Below, one piece after another: positions 1 to 7,614 of a stretch of DNA of 64,000 bases. The notes below the pieces were generated by a model. That model had not been told where the DNA came from. It did not search any database and saw only the letters and a list, made by a program, of their open reading frames with translations. The translations under genes were made by a program, and so were the position numbers. The stretch's first letter is position 1; each line of letters begins with the position of its first letter. The stretch is from UMGS1975 sp959600905 (GTDB lineage Bacteria; Bacillota; Clostridia; Christensenellales; QAND01): positions 62,001 through 126,000 of the forward strand of contig CAUGNO010000003.1 of assembly GCA_959600905.1 (NCBI GenBank), given 5' to 3'.

Positions 1-214
1 AATAGCCTTCTTCTATTGGAAAAAGCAAGCGCGCATACTCTCCAAAGGAAGGATCGCTCAACACCTCCTGGATGGGTGTATCCCGGTCATATGCCGTCAT
101 TTCCGCTTCTCCCGCTTCTGTGGCGCTTATCACCGTGTTCATCGATGGGCCAGAACATCCCGTAAGCAAAAGCGCGGCGCAGAGAAAAGTGCTGATCCTT
201 GTAAACCATTTCAT
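1..214 (-). CDS. N-terminal part of a secreted lipoprotein, possibly an esterase (runs off the window)
   Basis: The reading frame starts with an ATG at 214 and stays open to base 1, so about 71 residues are visible and the rest lies outside the window. It opens with a short basic N-terminus, a hydrophobic stretch and a lipobox (LLTGC), so the mature protein should be diacylglyceryl-anchored at Cys20 or so on the outer face of the membrane. After a low-complexity linker comes DPSFGEYARLLFP, which resembles the start of clostridial alpha/beta-hydrolase lipoproteins, but the catalytic part is not visible. The esterase call is therefore tentative, while the lipoprotein call is firm. It follows the LysR gene on the same strand but is separated from it by a terminator, so it probably has its own promoter. 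Confidence 0.6.
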   Translation of the reverse strand, partial: MKWFTRISTFLCAALLLTGCSGPSMNTVISATEAGEAEMTAYDRDTPIQEVLSDPSFGEYARLLFPIEEGY

Positions 215-250
215 TTCATCACCTATATCCCCGTTGCTGTCCCGATTATA

Positions 251-284
251 AAAAAAACGAGACCTTTTCAGAAGTCTCGTTTTG
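251..284 (-). terminator. Rho-independent terminator after the LysR gene
   Basis: A 7-bp stem (ACGAGAC/GTCTCGT) is followed on the minus strand by a run of seven T. It lies between the stop of the LysR gene and the lipoprotein start. Confidence 0.75.
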
Positions 285-322
285 TTCATTAGTTTATATC
301 TTAAGGTTATATCTATATGGCA

Positions 323-1222
323 TCAATACAAACCATGGTTAACCGCTTTTGCCGCATCCAGGAACCGCTGCACCGTCGGCGTAGGCTCCGGCGCATGGAG
401 CAGCCCATATGGAATGCTATGATTCCATTCCACCGGGATTACCTTTAACAGCGGATGCACATGGGCCCATCCGGGAATTGCAAGCAATACATCGTTCGTG
501 TTCTCGCATCGATTGAACACATCCATACTATAAAAATCAAAATCCACGATATGGATTTGATGGTGGTGCTGCCATAAATCATCCCGAAGCTGGTCTACAT
601 AGTGGCTCCATCCTCTGTGCATCAGCAGCAGATTCTCGCCATATAGATCAGAGAGTTTCAATTTGTCTTTTGCCGCCAGCCGATGATGGATGGACACAGC
701 GCAACAGAATGGTTCTCTTGACAGCTCCAATCCGGCGCACGAACGAAGATCCAGCATTGTATCGTCAAAAATGCCGCCGATTACATCTATATTTTTCCCT
801 AAATTGGCAAGGATCTCCCTCGCATTTTCCGGGGTATTTTCAAAGGGAACGATTTGAAATTTAATATCCGGACACAAAGTTTGTATCCTCGACCATAGCT
901 CCATGAGAAGCTGAGCAGGCGTGGTCGGCGATGAGCCGATGCGGATTATGCTTCCATCTTCCTGCATGGCGTTTTTCGCCCGTGTCACGGAATCCCGGCA
1001 ATACTGAATGATATACTTTGCATCCTGATACAGGGAACGTCCAGCATTTGTCAGCGTTAAACCGCGATGGCTGCGCTCAAATAGTTTTACGCCCAAGGAG
1101 CTTTCCAGCAAATTGATCTGCTTGATCACCGCAGTGGGCGTAATATAACTTTCTTCCGCTGCCTTGTTAAAGCTCCCCGCATCCGCTGCCCGGATAAAGG
1201 TCTCCAGTTGAGGGTTATACAT
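323..1222 (-). CDS. LysR-family transcriptional regulator
   Basis: 299 residues, the normal LysR length. An N-terminal winged helix-turn-helix occupies about residues 1-60 (LETFIRAADAGSFNKAAEE, then TPTAVIKQINLLESSLGVKLF and the wing SHRGLTLTNAG). It is followed by the linker helix and a periplasmic-binding-protein-like effector domain from about 90 to 290. It should bind DNA as a dimer or tetramer and respond to a small ligand that cannot be guessed from sequence. No divergently transcribed metabolic partner is adjacent. The divergent neighbour is a DNA polymerase, and the next gene on the same strand is a lipoprotein beyond a terminator. Two perfect inverted repeats in its 5' region (1267-1289 and 1378-1397) are candidate autoregulatory sites. 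Confidence 0.92.
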   Translation of the reverse strand: MYNPQLETFIRAADAGSFNKAAEESYITPTAVIKQINLLESSLGVKLFERSHRGLTLTNAGRSLYQDAKYIIQYCRDSVTRAKNAMQEDGSIIRIGSSPTTPAQLLMELWSRIQTLCPDIKFQIVPFENTPENAREILANLGKNIDVIGGIFDDTMLDLRSCAGLELSREPFCCAVSIHHRLAAKDKLKLSDLYGENLLLMHRGWSHYVDQLRDDLWQHHHQIHIVDFDFYSMDVFNRCENTNDVLLAIPGWAHVHPLLKVIPVEWNHSIPYGLLHAPEPTPTVQRFLDAAKAVNHGLY

Positions 1223-1266
1223 GGTTTTCGCCGCCCTTTCTCTGCAAATCTTTCTATTTCGCTATA

Positions 1267-1289
1267 CACTTTTGCACCTTGCAAAAGTG
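1267..1289. promoter_or_regulatory. Perfect inverted repeat upstream of the LysR gene
   Basis: Ten-base arms (CACTTTTGCA and its complement) are separated by 3 bases, 45 bp before the LysR start. No T-run follows on either strand, so this looks like an operator rather than a terminator. Its function is inferred from position only. Confidence 0.45.
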
Positions 1290-1377
1290 GCAAATCTCTG
1301 CTCTTTTTAACACAATGACTTTTATCCCCATTGTACAGATATTTCTACCTATATACCCGCTTTCTTCAAGGCTTTGT

Positions 1378-1397
1378 GCTATGGTATCGACCATAGC
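1378..1397. promoter_or_regulatory. Second perfect inverted repeat between the LysR and polymerase genes
   Basis: Eight-base arms (GCTATGGT/ACCATAGC) are separated by ATCG. It lies about 30 bp downstream (LysR direction) of a TATAAT-like sequence at about 1430. Together with the repeat at 1267-1289 it makes the 390-bp intergenic region look regulatory. Nothing else is apparent there apart from the SOS box. Confidence 0.4.
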
Positions 1398-1579
1398 GTT
1401 ATTGTCGTAAGATACAGGTTTCCTATTTGAATTATACCGTAAGAATATTAAGCGGCAAATGCAAATTTCTCCGTTCTATACGCACAGACATCCGTTCTAC
1501 ATAGGAATTTTGGCCGATAGAGATGCATCTTTCCAACTATTCCCAGTGCTAAAATGCATGATTTTCCCGTAGAATATAG

Positions 1580-1591
1580 GAACAAATGTTC
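1580..1591 (+). promoter_or_regulatory. LexA/SOS box of the Gram-positive type
   Basis: GAAC-AAAT-GTTC is a perfect 4-base palindrome with the N4 spacing of the Bacillus/Clostridium LexA site. It sits just before the SD (GGGGTGA, 1598-1604) of the Y-family polymerase. An ATG at 1586 lies inside the box, so it is unlikely to be the start codon. Confidence 0.7.
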
Positions 1592-1609
1592 TTATTTTGG
1601 GGTGATTTT

Positions 1610-2863
1610 TTGCGTGTCATTCTTCATTCTGACCTCAATGCGTTCTATGCGTCGGTGGAATGTCTGCACCAACTGGATATTCGTCATAAGCCCGTTGCCG
1701 TATGCGGCCATCAGGAGCTGCGTCATGGCATCGTGCTTGCCAAAAACCAGCTGGCCAAGCAATGCGGTATAAAAACAGGCGACGCCATTTGGCAAGCACG
1801 GCAAAAAGCACCGGGGTTGGTCGTGGTTCCTCCCAACTTTCCTCTGTATATGAAGTTTTCCCAGTTGGTGCGAAACATCTATCTGCAATATACGCCTCAT
1901 GTAGAATCCTTTGGCCTAGACGAAGCCTGGTTGGATCTCACTCAACCCGGTATGACCTTGGAACAGGGACGCATCATTGCGGAAGAACTGCGCCGCCGCG
2001 TGAAAGAGGAGATCGGGCTTACCGTTTCCATCGGCGTCTCCTGGAACAAAATCTTTGCCAAACTGGGCAGCGACTACCAAAAACCGGATGCTGTTACGCT
2101 GATTACTCCGGAAAACTACCGATCCCTGGTATGGCCGCTGCCTGCTTCCGACCTTTTGTATGTTGGGTCTGCCACCGGCAAAAAGCTGGCGCGGTATGGT
2201 ATTACGACGGTCGGCGGCATTGCCAACACACCGCCGGATTTGCTGCATGCCTGGCTGAAAAAATGGGGGCTGTATCTACACACCTTTGCCAACGGATGGG
2301 ACAAATCTCCCGTGCAATCTGCCGATTCCATCGTTCCCATCCAGAGCATCGGCAACAGCATAACAGCGCCGCATGATTTGGAAAACGAAGAGGACGTTAA
2401 GCTCACCTTGTATATGCTGTCGGAATCGGTGGCTGCCAGGCTGCGCAGCCATGGATTTCGCTGCCAAACCGTGCAGATCTCCATCCGGGATACAGGGCTG
2501 GGATGGTTCAGCCGGCAACAGCGGTTATCCCGTTCCAGTAACCTGTCCGGTGAAATTGCAGATGCCGCAATGGCGCTCTTTTGTCGTCATTACGATTGGC
2601 AAAGATCCGTTCGCAGCTTGGGCGTGCGCGGATGTGAATTGGTTTCGGATACAGAGCCGGAACAAATCTCCGTTTTTTTGGATGAACAGCAACGATACAA
2701 AAAGCAAAGATTGGAACAAGCCATGGATCATTTACGGTCTAGATTTGGATATGAAGTCATCAAACGCGGTGTTTTGTTGACAGACCCTGCCATTGGCCTG
2801 GTCAATCCAAAAGACGACCATACCATCCACCCGGTAGGGTATTTTGCTCATGGTGTATCGTAA
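1610..2863 (+). CDS. dinB: Y-family DNA polymerase (DinB / Pol IV type)
   Basis: Translesion polymerase that copies past damaged template and extends mismatched ends. The palm motif HSDLNAFYASVE at the N-terminus supplies the first catalytic Asp, and SFGLDEAWLDLT supplies the Asp-Glu pair. Helix-hairpin-helix DNA contacts (DLLYVGSATGKKLARYG) and a little-finger domain fill the C-terminal half. I place the start at TTG 1610 because GGGGTGA lies 5 nt upstream. The upstream in-frame ATG (1586) overlaps the LexA box and has no SD. The protein is then 417 residues, normal for the family. The perfect SOS box directly upstream implies damage induction. The sequence belongs to the clostridial DinB group with HSDLN rather than the HIDMD form. 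A small gene follows 10 nt later and is probably co-transcribed. Confidence 0.92.
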   Translation: MRVILHSDLNAFYASVECLHQLDIRHKPVAVCGHQELRHGIVLAKNQLAKQCGIKTGDAIWQARQKAPGLVVVPPNFPLYMKFSQLVRNIYLQYTPHVESFGLDEAWLDLTQPGMTLEQGRIIAEELRRRVKEEIGLTVSIGVSWNKIFAKLGSDYQKPDAVTLITPENYRSLVWPLPASDLLYVGSATGKKLARYGITTVGGIANTPPDLLHAWLKKWGLYLHTFANGWDKSPVQSADSIVPIQSIGNSITAPHDLENEEDVKLTLYMLSESVAARLRSHGFRCQTVQISIRDTGLGWFSRQQRLSRSSNLSGEIADAAMALFCRHYDWQRSVRSLGVRGCELVSDTEPEQISVFLDEQQRYKKQRLEQAMDHLRSRFGYEVIKRGVLLTDPAIGLVNPKDDHTIHPVGYFAHGVS

Positions 2864-2873
2864 AGAAAGGTGA

Positions 2874-3131
2874 TTGGCGTTGTATCAAAACAAGATAAAA
2901 ACCTATGTATCGGTAGAGGTTTTGTTTGATGAAACAGGTCAAATGATGCCGCGCTCTGTGCAATGGGAAGATGGGCGAATCTTTGATATAGATCGAATCC
3001 TGGATGTGCGTCCCGCTGCCAGCTTAAAGGCAGGAGGACAAGGGATACGGTACACCTGCCGTATTCGAGGAAAAGAAACGTACCTGTTTTACGAAAACCC
3101 GCGCTGGTTTGTAGAACGTAAACAAATATAA
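2874..3131 (+). CDS. Small conserved protein downstream of the Y-family polymerase
   Basis: About 83-85 residues. The start is TTG 2874 or, with better spacing from AAAGG, TTG 2880. The protein is mostly beta-strand-forming, with the blocks TYVSVEVLFDETG, WEDGRIFDIDRILDVRPA and TYLFYENPRWFVE, and has no signal peptide or membrane segment. Lying 10 nt after the polymerase and inside the SOS-controlled unit, it is likely an accessory protein of the translesion polymerase. Small proteins with a comparable strand pattern sit beside Y-family polymerases in other Gram-positives, but I cannot assign a family. Its function is unknown. Confidence 0.7.
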   Translation: MALYQNKIKTYVSVEVLFDETGQMMPRSVQWEDGRIFDIDRILDVRPAASLKAGGQGIRYTCRIRGKETYLFYENPRWFVERKQI

Positions 3132-3156
3132 AAAGGAGCCTATTTAGGCTCCTTTT
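3131..3156. terminator. Bidirectional terminator between dinB unit and Rhs region
   Basis: A ten-base stem AAAAGGAGCC/GGCTCCTTTT has a 6-base loop and A/T tails on both sides. It serves the plus-strand dinB unit and the minus-strand gene ending at 3140. It has the same arms as the terminators at 5781, 7582 and 8881 inside the Rhs array. Confidence 0.8.
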
Positions 3157-3910
3157 GTTTCTCCTCTACAGGCGTCAGCTTCCCTTCAAACATCGCTAGT
3201 ATCCGCTTTCTCATCTTCCTCAGCACCCCTGTATTGTTGATCAGCATCGTGTCGATTGCCTGGATCCGGAAGCTCTGTTCCTGCTCTACATACCCGCAGT
3301 GCACCATTAAATCCATCGACCCTGCCGCCGGCCTATACAACACCTTTGTCAGCGCTGATTGCCTGTTTTTGATGCAGTTGATGGATATGATCTGCAGGTT
3401 TACCCGTGGCCCTCGCTTGGTATGCTCCAATACCTTTTGAAAGATCCCCTCTAAAATCGCCATTTCTACCTCTTCACTGTACGCACCTGCATAGCTCAGC
3501 ACCGCCACATATTCCACCAGCGTATAGCTCGCTCTCCGATACCGTTGCCCCCAAAATACCGTGACCTCCCCTTCCTGCTCCGTATGCATCTCGTTAAACC
3601 GCTCTGCTTCCATCCACGCCTTGACCTGTGCTGTGACCTCCTCCGCATTCGCCATCACCGTGGTAAACCGCTCCGGCTTCATCGGCTTTTGTTTCGGCCT
3701 GGCAACAAGCAGCAATCCAACTACGATAAATCCAGGGACAAAAAAGTTCAATGCCCACCACCACGAAGATCCCTGCGTATAACTTACATACGCTAGGGAA
3801 GGAAACCCTACAATCAATCCATAAAATGTACATCCTATGATGACATATATGCAGGCAGTGCTGGATAGAAATTCCTTCCAGCGTTCCTTTATGCTCTTTT
3901 TGTTTTCCAT
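3140..3910 (-). CDS. Two-TM membrane protein, candidate immunity protein of tip D
   Basis: 256 residues. A basic N-terminus is followed by two membrane segments (about 18-40, CIYVIIGCTFYGLIVGF, and 52-72, ALNFFVPGFIVVGLLLVA). A soluble domain of about 180 residues with a charged C-terminus follows. I do not recognise a family. Position is the main clue: it starts 20 nt after the last orphan Rhs tip, with a GGAGAGAAG ribosome site, exactly as the immunity genes follow the other tips. A membrane-embedded immunity protein would fit a toxin acting on the membrane, and tip D itself has a hydrophobic C-terminus. The role is inference. Confidence 0.6.
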   Translation of the reverse strand: MENKKSIKERWKEFLSSTACIYVIIGCTFYGLIVGFPSLAYVSYTQGSSWWWALNFFVPGFIVVGLLLVARPKQKPMKPERFTTVMANAEEVTAQVKAWMEAERFNEMHTEQEGEVTVFWGQRYRRASYTLVEYVAVLSYAGAYSEEVEMAILEGIFQKVLEHTKRGPRVNLQIISINCIKNRQSALTKVLYRPAAGSMDLMVHCGYVEQEQSFRIQAIDTMLINNTGVLRKMRKRILAMFEGKLTPVEEKQKEPK

Positions 3911-3929
3911 TTCTTCTCTCCATTCCCGC

Positions 3930-4720
3930 TCATCTGCCTATACTTTTTGCATATCCTTTGATAAGGACTGCCAGCCCGCTGAATGCCGATATCAATCCGC
4001 CCTGGACAACCGGCTGCGTATGCACCATACCACCATTTGTTTGCGTCACAGCCTGCACCGCGCCTTTTGTTGGTTTTCCTTCCGTGCGCTTTGTGGATGC
4101 TGCCGTTAGCAGCTTTTCTGCGTAGCTCATGAATTTTGCTCTGGTTGTATCCAGCGTTGTGGACAATATGTTGCTGTGGATTTGGTTTGCCGTTGTCTTT
4201 ATGCCATACGCGCCAAAGAAATACGACTTAATGCTTTGGGGCTTAAATGTCCCCTTATGTATCTCGGTATAGATGTCTTTTCCCATCCTTGTTTCTCCCA
4301 AGATATATCCAGCCGTTCCTTCCACCGCCGTGTTTTTCGCTGCTCCCCAGATAGACTTTGCTACGTTGTCCCAATTCAGTTCTTTTCTTTGAAATAAGTA
4401 GTCCTCTGCCTCATTCAAAATGCTTTCCGTCGCCGCACCCGCGTAGCTCGCCGCAGCCGGCTTAAAGGTACGTATATATATATTGCGCCCTCTACAAAAC
4501 CGCCTGCTGCCGCTCCCAATGTATGCTCATACCACGGTCTACCCGTCGATATATTGGAAATGACTTTTCCTACACCCTTTACCAATCCGTTAACAAATCC
4601 CGCCAACACTTCACACAGCCAATGCCCTGTTGGGTCTGTATAGTTTGTCGGGTTGTTGGAGGTATACGTGTACAGGTTCTGCGTCCACGGGCTGTACGGG
4701 TCTCCGCTTACCGTATCCTG
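3930..4720 (-). pseudogene. Orphan Rhs C-terminal tip D, split by a TA-repeat frameshift
   Basis: Read on the minus strand, this opens at 4720 just after a TAG with a Rhs-core remnant (QDTVSGDPYSPW, then NLYTYTSNNP and YTDPTGHW). It runs in one frame to about 4485, where a (TA)5 tract shifts the frame. The first frame then ends at 4415. The second frame resumes as TFKPAAASYAGAATES and continues to the stop at 3930. Removing one TA unit joins the two halves into about 263 residues, so the break is a simple dinucleotide slip. The tip has no start codon or core domain of its own. The C-terminal half is hydrophobic near its end (LISAFSGLAVLIKGYAKS) and matches no toxin family I know. It is followed by a two-TM candidate immunity gene. 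Confidence 0.65.
4478..4492. repeat. (TA)5 dinucleotide tract at the frameshift in tip D
   Basis: Five consecutive TA units within the tip D coding region mark where the two reading frames meet. Loss of one unit restores the frame, so the site is either a decay mutation or a slippage-prone switch. Confidence 0.6.
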
Positions 4721-4743
4721 CTAAACGGAGACCCATACAGCCC
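4689..4743. repeat. 18-bp inverted-arm element, copy 2 (Rhs junction)
   Basis: Arms GGGCTGTACGGGTCTCCG and CGGAGACCCATACAGCCC are complementary at 17 of 18 positions around a 19-nt spacer. The left arm encodes the Rhs-core residues GDPYSP and the right arm lies outside the open frame, before the HEAT gene terminator. The same element occurs at 10189-10243. Confidence 0.8.
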
Positions 4744-4753
4744 TATTGTACCG

Positions 4754-4780
4754 CAAAAAGAGCCTTTGCAGGCTCTCTTT
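4754..4780 (-). terminator. Terminator after HEAT immunity copy 2
   Basis: The stem AGAGCC/GGCTCT is extended by A/T pairs and ends on the minus strand in a T-run. The sequence is identical to the terminator at 10254-10280. Confidence 0.65.
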
Positions 4781-4781
4781 T

Positions 4782-5465
4782 CTAGCTCAATTCCCGTTCC
4801 ATTGTATCCAACAGTTCCTGCATTTCCATCTTTACCGCTCTTTCCTGTTCATTTACAAGCACAGCTTCGCATTGTTGTCGAATCATTTCATAATTATCCT
4901 TATTGAACACGGGATACAAAGAGTTTATTGTTGCACTTCTTACTAAATAGTTAGTGTTCTGTAAACCGCTTAATAAGTTTATCAGATAGTTTGAATGGCC
5001 TAAACGACATAACTCCGTATAATAACAGATCTTTATCCAATCCTCCGATTCATTTTTAAGATTCTCCTCCATAAATTTGATAAATTCTCTTTTGTGTTCC
5101 GGGTATGCAACTCCGATATCTCCCAATGCCGTAATTGCATATCCCCTTACCATATCACTTTCGTCTTCTATTGCCTTTTTCTTCAACTCCTTTATTACTT
5201 TCTCATCATCGTAATTCCCAAGCGACTCACATACACATGTCCTTACCAAATCATCCTTGTCATTTACGAGCGTCAACAATACCTCCATCGCCCGTGGGTC
5301 TTCCACATCATACAGCGCTTCTATCGCTTCTGTTTTGACGCAAATCACTCTGTCTACCGCGCATTTCAATAGAAATTCAAATTCTTCCTCATCCAGTTCA
5401 TCTGCTTCTGCTATTTCCTGTATCCTTCGGAGTTTCTCTAAATTTTTTTCGCTTAGATTGCTCAT
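4782..5465 (-). CDS. HEAT-repeat protein, candidate immunity protein (copy 2)
   Basis: 227 residues of alpha-helical HEAT/PBS-type repeats, e.g. DPRAMEVLLTLVNDKDDLVR, VIKELKKKAIEDESDMVRGY and LINLLSGLQNTNYLVRSATI. It is cytoplasmic, with no signal peptide or membrane segment. The first ~150 residues are almost identical to the gene at 10282-10965, while the last ~75 residues are clearly diverged. It sits directly after a decayed copy of the active Rhs tip, as copy 1 sits directly after the active tip. This supports a role as the cognate immunity protein of that tip family, with copy 2 retained after its toxin decayed. HEAT repeats are a known scaffold for immunity proteins. The pairing is inferred from context. 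Confidence 0.75.
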   Translation of the reverse strand: MSNLSEKNLEKLRRIQEIAEADELDEEEFEFLLKCAVDRVICVKTEAIEALYDVEDPRAMEVLLTLVNDKDDLVRTCVCESLGNYDDEKVIKELKKKAIEDESDMVRGYAITALGDIGVAYPEHKREFIKFMEENLKNESEDWIKICYYTELCRLGHSNYLINLLSGLQNTNYLVRSATINSLYPVFNKDNYEMIRQQCEAVLVNEQERAVKMEMQELLDTMERELS

Positions 5466-5480
5466 TCCTTTCTCCCTTCC

Positions 5481-5759
5481 TCATGGTAACGCAACGGCCC
5501 ATACGTTCCCCGTTCCAATTAAAAGCCATTTGATCCCTTTGTATAAAAGATATCCTCCGACTCCCCAATTGGTTTCTTATTTCCCTTATCATTATTTCAA
5601 CGTTTCTGTGAGTTTACCTTTTCTTTTTTAACTGCTGTCTTATCTCTGCTTTTCTTCTCATATCTTTCTCTCTTTTAATTCGTCTGGTTCATGTCCTATG
5701 AACCATGTTATGTCTCCTAATGTTCTTTTCTTAGACATCAGTATCGCGATGTAGTCCTT
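5481..5759 (-). pseudogene. Decayed copy of the active Rhs tip (tip E)
   Basis: On the minus strand this begins at the repeated linker with KDYIAILMSKK and GDITWFIGHE, matching the main Rhs tip (MLMSKNRGTGDITWLRG). It then hits a stop. After an internal loss of about 205 nt relative to the main gene it ends with sequence matching the last ~90 nt of the main gene (11069-10981), including GVGGYLLYKGIKWLL and the same stop position. No continuous frame or start exists. It explains the roughly 350 bp between the two flanking immunity genes. Confidence 0.7.
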
Positions 5760-5806
5760 ACACACTCATTATACTAAAATAAAAGGAGCCTTAAAGGCTC
5801 CTTTTT
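5747..5806. repeat. Hairpin-plus-linker junction, copy 3
   Basis: A linker of about 34 nt (minus strand ATTTTAGTATAATGAG then TGTGTAAGGACTACATCG) is fused to a terminator hairpin AAAAGGAGCC/GGCTCCTTTT. The same unit occurs at 7547-7605 and 8846-8904. The hairpin terminates the gene at 5819-6496... on its far side, and the linker runs straight into a tip coding frame. Confidence 0.75.
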
Positions 5807-5818
5807 TATCTGTTTGAT

Positions 5819-6496
5819 TTAACCAATTGATGAATTCTCTCCTTGAGTGGCCTTCTGCAAACTTTTTATCATCTCATACATCATCTTATGGAAAAAGACA
5901 ATATATTCTTGCTCTGTCTCATAGTCCGCCGGATAAAATACGAATCCTCCTTTACTACAAACACATTCTACTATTTTTGATAAATCAAAAGTTGCACAAT
6001 CTGAAATACCAACACTATCAACCAGTTCTTGGATGTTCACCTCCGACATATCTTTCATAATTACCAGTATGTCGGAAAACGCGTTCTCTACTGCCACATT
6101 TATAGCCAGTCTCACTTTATCTCTTGGAACCTTGGCCATACCATAATATCCAAGTTTATTATCCCTTTTTAATTCAATTTCGGGTAGACGACAAAACTGA
6201 TCATAATTCTTTTTATGCTTCCATAGTTTTTTATAGCGATTTATTCTACTATCATTTTCATACCAAATACCCGAAAAAAGCACCACCTCTTTTTTTGATG
6301 CTAAATTTTCAACTATATCAGTACACATTGTGAGTGCTTGTTCATTTATCTCCTCGTATGCACTGAAATATCCATCTCCCTTAAAACGCACTATGTATCC
6401 ACATATCTTTGGATCATTTATTGTAGTGTTAAATGGGAAAAATTTATGTGTCTCTACAAGGTTTATATCTATTTCTTGCTCAATCTCCCAGCCCAA
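5819..6496 (-). CDS. Candidate immunity protein of tip C
   Basis: 225 residues with no signal peptide or membrane segment. The start is TTG 6496, set by GGGAGGAAG about 8 nt upstream and lying 2 nt after the stop of tip C. Such tight coupling is typical of toxin-immunity pairs. The sequence is mixed alpha/beta (GYIVRFKGDGYFSAYEEIN, EVVLFSGIWYEND, SDILVIMKDMSEVN) and I do not recognise the family. It should be cytoplasmic and neutralise the HINT-associated nuclease-like toxin upstream. The role is inferred from context alone. Confidence 0.65.
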   Translation of the reverse strand: MGWEIEQEIDINLVETHKFFPFNTTINDPKICGYIVRFKGDGYFSAYEEINEQALTMCTDIVENLASKKEVVLFSGIWYENDSRINRYKKLWKHKKNYDQFCRLPEIELKRDNKLGYYGMAKVPRDKVRLAINVAVENAFSDILVIMKDMSEVNIQELVDSVGISDCATFDLSKIVECVCSKGGFVFYPADYETEQEYIVFFHKMMYEMIKSLQKATQGENSSIG

Positions 6497-6497
6497 A

Positions 6498-7559
6498 CTA
6501 CTTCCTCCCTGTCCAATAAAATATATGTGTCTTTATATTGCTTATTACCGCATTGAAGTGCGCTCCCATGCCGAACTCTTGATGACCTGCTGTATGATTT
6601 CTAATAACTTTCCCTCCCGAATATATGTAGTCTCTTCCGGGGATTCTTTTCCCCAATTTATTTGTTGCTTTGCTCGTCTTAATTGGTTGTTGGCTAACCG
6701 GTATACCCATCTTTCGTTTTGTATCTCTAAATGCGGCACGGCGACTGTTATAAGTAACTTTGTTTTTGACATTACCTGTTTTCAAACTACACGTATTGTG
6801 CACTAATACGCTCGAATCGCCTACAAAATAGGTATGGAAATCCTCTACCTCAAAATTGTAAACACGTACGGGAGATTCCAGCAATTCATGTTGTACTTGC
6901 TCCACAACAACGTATTCGCCGTTGCTCATCACCAGGATGTCGCCCGCCCGCAAATCGATTGCAGCCGTCCATCCTTTTTCCGGTACATAGAAGGGATGCT
7001 CTGTCGTCGAAGTAATGGTTTCTCCCCCTACTTTGACGTGTACAACCTCATCCTTTTCACTTACAAACGTCCGTACGACTTCTTTATAGCCCGCTTCTCC
7101 CGTCTCCGGATCTGCCGCATACACTTTATCTCCAGGTTCAATGGTTTCTATCGCCGCATATCCATCTTCGGACAGCACCAATGTCCCCGCAACAAAACAA
7201 GCTACTTGCGCCGCTTTACTCGAACTTCGCAGATTCTTTATTTTGTCGGTTATCCGTCCTGTTATGCTTGCCGTCTTATCTTTTACCTTTGTCGCCGCAT
7301 TGACTACCTTTGCGGCTGTTTTGGTATTTTTTACAACGCCCCATGCTTTACTCGCGAGCTTCGTGACGGCGCTCCCCGCCGCAGTCTCCACACAACCCTG
7401 TACAAACGAGCTGCCGATCGTTTTCAGCGAGACCTCTTGCCCCGTCAGCAGCCGTACGCCGGTATCCACCACGGCGTTGACCACGCCGCCGATCACGACT
7501 TTCCCTACCCACGCAAACAGTGAGCCTAGGAAATGCCCTGTCGGATCGATGTAGTCCTT
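6498..7559 (-). CDS. Orphan Rhs tip C: HINT domain plus HNH/Endo VII-like nuclease toxin
   Basis: The frame is open from the repeated linker (KDYIDPTGHFLGS at 7559) to 6498. The first usable initiator inside it is GTG 7496, giving 332 residues, but no good SD is seen, so expression may require recombination into the full Rhs gene. Order of parts: Rhs end motif DPTGH, a hydrophobic pre-toxin segment shared with tips A and B, then a HINT/intein-like domain (CFVAGTLVLSEDG at about 100 to YFVGDSSVLVHN at about 233). HINT domains autocleave at the C-terminal Asn and release the toxin. The last ~100 residues (RRAAFRDTKRKMGIP, QQPIKTS, HTAGHQEFG, GAHFN) resemble the HNH/endonuclease VII-fold polymorphic toxins. 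The target would be nucleic acid. Confidence 0.75.
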   Translation of the reverse strand, partial: KDYIDPTGHFLGSLFAWVGKVVIGGVVNAVVDTGVRLLTGQEVSLKTIGSSFVQGCVETAAGSAVTKLASKAWGVVKNTKTAAKVVNAATKVKDKTASITGRITDKIKNLRSSSKAAQVACFVAGTLVLSEDGYAAIETIEPGDKVYAADPETGEAGYKEVVRTFVSEKDEVVHVKVGGETITSTTEHPFYVPEKGWTAAIDLRAGDILVMSNGEYVVVEQVQHELLESPVRVYNFEVEDFHTYFVGDSSVLVHNTCSLKTGNVKNKVTYNSRRAAFRDTKRKMGIPVSQQPIKTSKATNKLGKRIPGRDYIYSGGKVIRNHTAGHQEFGMGAHFNAVISNIKTHIFYWTGRK

Positions 7560-7605
7560 ACACGCTCATTATACTAAAATGAAAGGAGCCTGCGTAGGCT
7601 CCTTT
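7547..7605. repeat. Hairpin-plus-linker junction, copy 2
   Basis: Same unit as 5747-5806 and 8846-8904. On the minus strand the hairpin AAAGGAGCC/GGCTCCTTT (the terminator of the preceding immunity gene) is followed by a TATAAT-containing linker that leads directly into DYIDPTGH of tip C. Confidence 0.8.
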
Positions 7606-7614
7606 CTATGTGTA

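Noticed and set aside
1586..1609. ATG 1586 as start of the Y-family polymerase
   Set aside because: It lies within the LexA palindrome and lacks an SD. The TTG at 1610 has GGGGTGA at good spacing.
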